In this document: positions 13,572 through 16,344 of the stretch, one piece after another
Numbering within the stretch: the stretch's first letter is position 1
Layout of the letters: each line of letters starts with the position of its first letter
Assembly: GCA_023436485.1 (NCBI GenBank)
Contig: JAEZIU010000090.1
Span: 1-16,344 of the forward strand
Direction of reading: 5' to 3'
DNA length: 16,344 bases
Source: Bacillota bacterium
Lineage (GTDB): Bacteria > Bacillota > Clostridia > Acetivibrionales > DSM-1351
Notes under the pieces: model-generated
Databases searched by the model: none
Told to the model about the DNA's origin: nothing
The model's input: the letters and a program-made list of their open reading frames with translations, nothing else
Made by a program: the position numbers and the translations under genes

Positions 13572-14309
13572 ATGGACAAAAATTCTGTTTATAAAACAAA
13601 CAGCTCCTATTGGGATACAAAAGGAAATGACTTCTTAGGAGTAATCGCACTTCCTTTTTATGGAGCATTTGTCTCAGAAGAAAAATGTCAACTTTTTGGC
13701 GATGTCTCAGGAAAAAAGATGCTGGAGATAGGCTGTGGAAATGGTGAATCCTTGCAATATCAGGGGGAACGCAAAGCCTCTGAACTATGGGCAGTGGATA
13801 TATCTGAAAAACAAATCGAAAAGGCAACGCAACATTTGACGGCATGTGGTCTTTCAGCAAAATTAATATGTTCTCCCATGGAAGAAGAATGTGGCATACC
13901 AGTGGACTATTTTGACTTTGTTTATTCGATTTATGCCATAGGCTGGACCACCGACATTGAGGGTACTTTTTGCCGGATTGCTTCTTACCTTAAAAAAGAC
14001 GGCGTATTTATTTTTAGTTGGTCCCATCCTATACATAAATGTGTTGTTGCAGAAAATAATACGCTTGCTTTTACAAAATGTTATTTCGATGAATCTTGGT
14101 ATTCGATATCTCTTAATGAAGGTGCGTTAACATTATCGGACCGTAAACTATCAACCTATGTGAATGCGTTGGCAAAAGCGGGATTTGTAATTGAGCAAAT
14201 GATTGAGCAATCTGATGATGAAATTATGCAATCGCAGAATGATAGCGATTTTGCAAAAAAAGCAAAGATGCTTCCTGTAACTTTTGTAGTCAAAGCAAGA
14301 AAACTATAA
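13572..14309 (+). CDS. Class I SAM-dependent methyltransferase
   Basis: This 245-residue soluble protein has motif I MLEIGCGNGES (50-60), the strand-2 acid in WAVDISEKQ (Asp76) and the post-motif segment FDFVYSIYAIGWTTD, followed by YLKKDGVFIFSWSHP. It is a Rossmann-fold methyltransferase of the type 11/25 group; the substrate is unknown. It is not a close copy of the methyltransferase at 5376-6176. Start ATG 13572 is supported by GGGAGGGTG upstream. The gene has its own promoter and terminator, and its promoter/leader is duplicated upstream of the next gene, suggesting joint control with the amidohydrolase. Confidence 0.87.
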   Translation: MDKNSVYKTNSSYWDTKGNDFLGVIALPFYGAFVSEEKCQLFGDVSGKKMLEIGCGNGESLQYQGERKASELWAVDISEKQIEKATQHLTACGLSAKLICSPMEEECGIPVDYFDFVYSIYAIGWTTDIEGTFCRIASYLKKDGVFIFSWSHPIHKCVVAENNTLAFTKCYFDESWYSISLNEGALTLSDRKLSTYVNALAKAGFVIEQMIEQSDDEIMQSQNDSDFAKKAKMLPVTFVVKARKL

Positions 14310-14379
14310 GAATACAGTATAAAGCATAATTCGAAGCTATTTTAGTTAACCATGTTTATATACTAATAATCATTCTCTT

Positions 14380-14417
14380 ACCGCACATTCAATTAACTGA
14401 AATTGCGGTTTTTTTAT
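14380..14417 (+). terminator. Rho-independent terminator after the second methyltransferase
   Basis: ACCGCA (14380-14385) pairs with TGCGGT (14404-14409); the stem extends weakly inward, and seven T follow. Confidence 0.88.
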
Positions 14418-14500
14418 ATTTGCAATAAGTTCGCAAAATGAATATAGGATGTCATTGATCCGGGAGCAGGATGTAAGTCTTTTGCAAACCCGATTTGAAT

Positions 14501-14594
14501 ATTGACAACTGAATATTGTGGTAAGGGGTAAAACTTGACTTAGAAACAATGCAGATATAGTATTATTTGTAAATGTATGATTTTGATCGTATCG
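14501..14594 (+). repeat. Duplicated promoter/leader, copy 2 (amidohydrolase)
   Basis: It matches 13431-13524. The downstream block reads TTGTAAATGtATGATTTTG, and the closing inverted repeat is ATCG-TAT-CGAT where copy 1 has AACG-GTAT-CGTT, so both arms changed together while the symmetry was kept. Confidence 0.8.
14535..14563 (+). promoter_or_regulatory. Promoter of the amidohydrolase-nitroreductase operon
   Basis: TTGACT (14535-14540), a 17-bp spacer and TAGTAT (14558-14563). Predicted start is near 14570, giving a leader of about 80 nt. Confidence 0.7.
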
Positions 14595-14648
14595 ATTTAA
14601 ATTTTCAAATAGTGATTATCTTATAAATCTTAAAAGGTGGAAAAATAT

Positions 14649-15764
14649 ATGAGGTGCTTACTGAAAAATGCAACGATTGTTGATATTGATGGAAAAAGGG
14701 AAAATATCTATGTATTAGTAGAAGGAAGGAAAATACTTAAGGTTTCCAGAGAGGTACTTGATATACCTGCAATCGAATATGATTTAAGTGGATATACATT
14801 AATGCCCGGTTTTATTAATTCACACGTACACTTAATGGATTGCTTTGATGGCTTTAATGATGAGAAACTAAAAAAATGGTTAATGGCTGGAATTACTTAT
14901 TTGCGTGATGAAGGAATTTTATCAAGTCACACTGTTGAGGATGCTGTTAAGTGGAGAGATAAATATAAAAGTTCCTGTATGTATCCCAATATTGCTGTAT
15001 GCGGTAAATTTATTTCAACAATAAACGGTTATGGTGGTATAGAACCGCTTGGAGTTATTACAGAAAGTGAAGCTAGAGATGCAGTTCGTATGCAGGTGGA
15101 TAAAGGCGTTGACCATATCAAAATTGCTTTAGATGAGGGGTTTGATGCGTATAGTCAAAGCATGAATTTATTACCATTGGAAATTCTATCCGAAATATGT
15201 GACCAAGCACATAAAATGGGAAAACGGGTATCTGCTCATGTAAATAAAAGTGATAAATTAGAGATGTTACTAAAAGCAGGTATCGATGATGCAGCACATA
15301 CTTGTTACGATAGTATTTCCGATAAAACTCTGGAATATATGGTAAATAATAGAATACATATGACTCCTACATTAAGCGTATATGGTGAAATAACAACAAA
15401 ATGGGGTGCTCCGTTCTTGTATGGAGCTATGGATAACACAAAAAGGTTTGTTGATATGGGTGGTGTTATTGGATTAGGTAACGACTATATAGAGGAAAAA
15501 GAGATTTGGTCACCAGTTGGTATGCCAATTATGGAAATTGAATTACTATTAAAAGCCGGTCTTACGATTAATCAAGTAATAAGAGCAGCAACATTAGGTG
15601 GGGCTGAGATATTAGGCAAAGAAGGTTATGGTAAAATTGAAGATAATTATTTTGCAGACCTTATAGCAGTAAAAGGAAACCCATATGAATTTCCATATTT
15701 ACTATCTAATGTGAATTTTATAATGAAAGATGGAATAGTGATAAAAAACGATAGGCTACAATAA
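14649..15764 (+). CDS. Metal-dependent amidohydrolase (imidazolonepropionase/prolidase-like)
   Basis: This 371-residue cytoplasmic protein has the full amidohydrolase metal site: HVH in GFINSHVHLMD (His59, His61), a Lys in HIKIAL (Lys158, the likely carboxylated bridge), His197 in SAHVNKS, His217 in DAAHTCYD and Asp279 in GLGNDYIEE. Flanking beta-sandwich strands (MRCLLKNATIVDIDG and NYFADLIAVKGNP) complete the composite fold. Such enzymes hydrolyse C-N bonds in cyclic amides, dipeptides or similar small molecules; the substrate is not evident. Start ATG 14649 is preferred because AAAGGTGG lies 9 nt upstream; an in-frame GTG at 14637 is inside that site. It is followed after 33 nt, without a terminator, by the ferredoxin-nitroreductase gene. 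Confidence 0.87.
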   Translation: MRCLLKNATIVDIDGKRENIYVLVEGRKILKVSREVLDIPAIEYDLSGYTLMPGFINSHVHLMDCFDGFNDEKLKKWLMAGITYLRDEGILSSHTVEDAVKWRDKYKSSCMYPNIAVCGKFISTINGYGGIEPLGVITESEARDAVRMQVDKGVDHIKIALDEGFDAYSQSMNLLPLEILSEICDQAHKMGKRVSAHVNKSDKLEMLLKAGIDDAAHTCYDSISDKTLEYMVNNRIHMTPTLSVYGEITTKWGAPFLYGAMDNTKRFVDMGGVIGLGNDYIEEKEIWSPVGMPIMEIELLLKAGLTINQVIRAATLGGAEILGKEGYGKIEDNYFADLIAVKGNPYEFPYLLSNVNFIMKDGIVIKNDRLQ

Positions 15765-15797
15765 TAAATCTATACATAGTGAAAGGGGAGAATATTC

Positions 15798-16344
15798 TTG
15801 TCATTAAAAACTGGCCGATTCTATGAGTGTGCTAAAGTTGAAATAGATAGAGACAGGTGCACTGTCTGTGGTCTATGTGCAAAGGTATGTAAGGGAGCGC
15901 CACTATTTCTTGAGGATAAAATGGTCAAGATAGACCATAATAGGGTTTTTGGGTGCATCGCATGCGGACAATGCATAGCGGTTTGTCCTAACAATGCTAT
16001 AAAAGTTTATGGAAGAGATATGACACCAGATGATGTTATTGAGTTGCCTAAAGTTGATAGTATGGCCAATTATGAAAGTTTAAAGTCGTTATTGATTTCA
16101 CGCAGAAGTGTGAGAGAATATAAAGATCAAAAGATTGAACGTGAAATTATAGATAAAATATTAGAAACAGCATCTACTGCTCCTAATGGACTTGGTAGTT
16201 CTGATGTTGAGGTTATTGTACTAGATGATAAAGAAAAGGTTGAAGAATTTACTTTAGACCTAATTAATATATTAAAAAAGAATAAATGGCTATTTTCGCC
16301 CATAATGCTCAAAATCTATAGACCATTTGTTGGCAAAGAAACTT
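15798..16344 (+). CDS. Ferredoxin-nitroreductase fusion protein, N-terminal part (runs off the window)
   Basis: About 182 residues are visible. The N-terminal 70 carry two [4Fe-4S] motifs, CTVCGLCAKVC (Cys21, 24, 27, 31) and CIACGQCIAVCP (Cys53, 56, 59, 63). The segment from about residue 97, LISRRSVREYKDQKIEREIIDKILETASTAPNG, is the typical FMN-binding start of the nitroreductase fold. Such fusions pass electrons from iron-sulfur clusters to a flavin that reduces quinones, nitro compounds or other small molecules. The start is TTG 15798, with AAAGGGGAG 7 nt upstream. The first cluster motif ends Cys-Lys-Gly where a Pro is usual. The gene lies in the amidohydrolase operon, so the two may act on related substrates. 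The 3' end is outside the window. Confidence 0.88.
   Translation, partial: MSLKTGRFYECAKVEIDRDRCTVCGLCAKVCKGAPLFLEDKMVKIDHNRVFGCIACGQCIAVCPNNAIKVYGRDMTPDDVIELPKVDSMANYESLKSLLISRRSVREYKDQKIEREIIDKILETASTAPNGLGSSDVEVIVLDDKEKVEEFTLDLINILKKNKWLFSPIMLKIYRPFVGKET

Larger units (their letters stand above)
14310..14648. other. Intergenic region before the amidohydrolase
   Basis: This gap holds the methyltransferase terminator, about 80 bp (14418-14500) without a recognisable feature, and the second copy of the duplicated promoter/leader. Confidence 0.7.

Overview
The window looks like a mesophilic cellulosome-forming clostridium of the Ruminiclostridium group (relatives of R. cellulolyticum, R. papyrosolvens and R. 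josui). The reasons are low GC, purine-rich Gram-positive ribosome binding sites, and two adjacent secreted enzymes that both end in type I dockerins: a family PL11 rhamnogalacturonan lyase followed by a GH5 endoglucanase. This order matches the rgl11Y-cel5N tail of the known R. cellulolyticum cip-cel cluster, but here the pair has no cel9M upstream. The species is inferred, not proven.

Layout. Positions 1-2700 are a leftward block: the N-terminus of a PadR-type regulator, a LytTR regulator coupled to a DUF3021 membrane protein, and a membrane-anchored alpha/beta hydrolase. The hydrolase promoter carries two 13-bp direct repeats just upstream of the -35. Positions 2804-6176 hold the most unusual module: a 672-residue protein with an N-terminal DUF4157 domain (HExxH), nine lysine-rich 18-residue repeats and a C-terminal DUF4474-like domain; then a DUF5104-like lipoprotein, then a SAM methyltransferase with a 4-bp overlap. 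This resembles a polymorphic or contractile-injection-type toxin with a surface immunity lipoprotein, but toxicity and delivery are inference. A broken C-terminal fragment of a glyoxalase/VOC gene follows.

Positions 6492-10636 hold the two cellulosomal genes. Each has its own leader, and both leaders share an extended -10-like TGATAA(A/T)TT followed exactly 8 nt later by the same 18-mer. Strong hairpin terminators separate and close the pair.

Positions 10758-11825 hold a GPP34-family gene and a tiny MerR-type HTH gene in one operon. Its leader starts with five tandem AAGTAGT units; the same 13-bp sequence sits at the predicted start of the PadR transcript at the left edge, suggesting a shared operator. 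Positions 11947-16344 hold an MYG1-family hydrolase, a convergent small zinc-ribbon membrane protein, a second SAM methyltransferase, a metal-dependent amidohydrolase and the start of a ferredoxin-nitroreductase. The methyltransferase and the amidohydrolase each sit behind a copy of the same roughly 95-bp promoter/leader.
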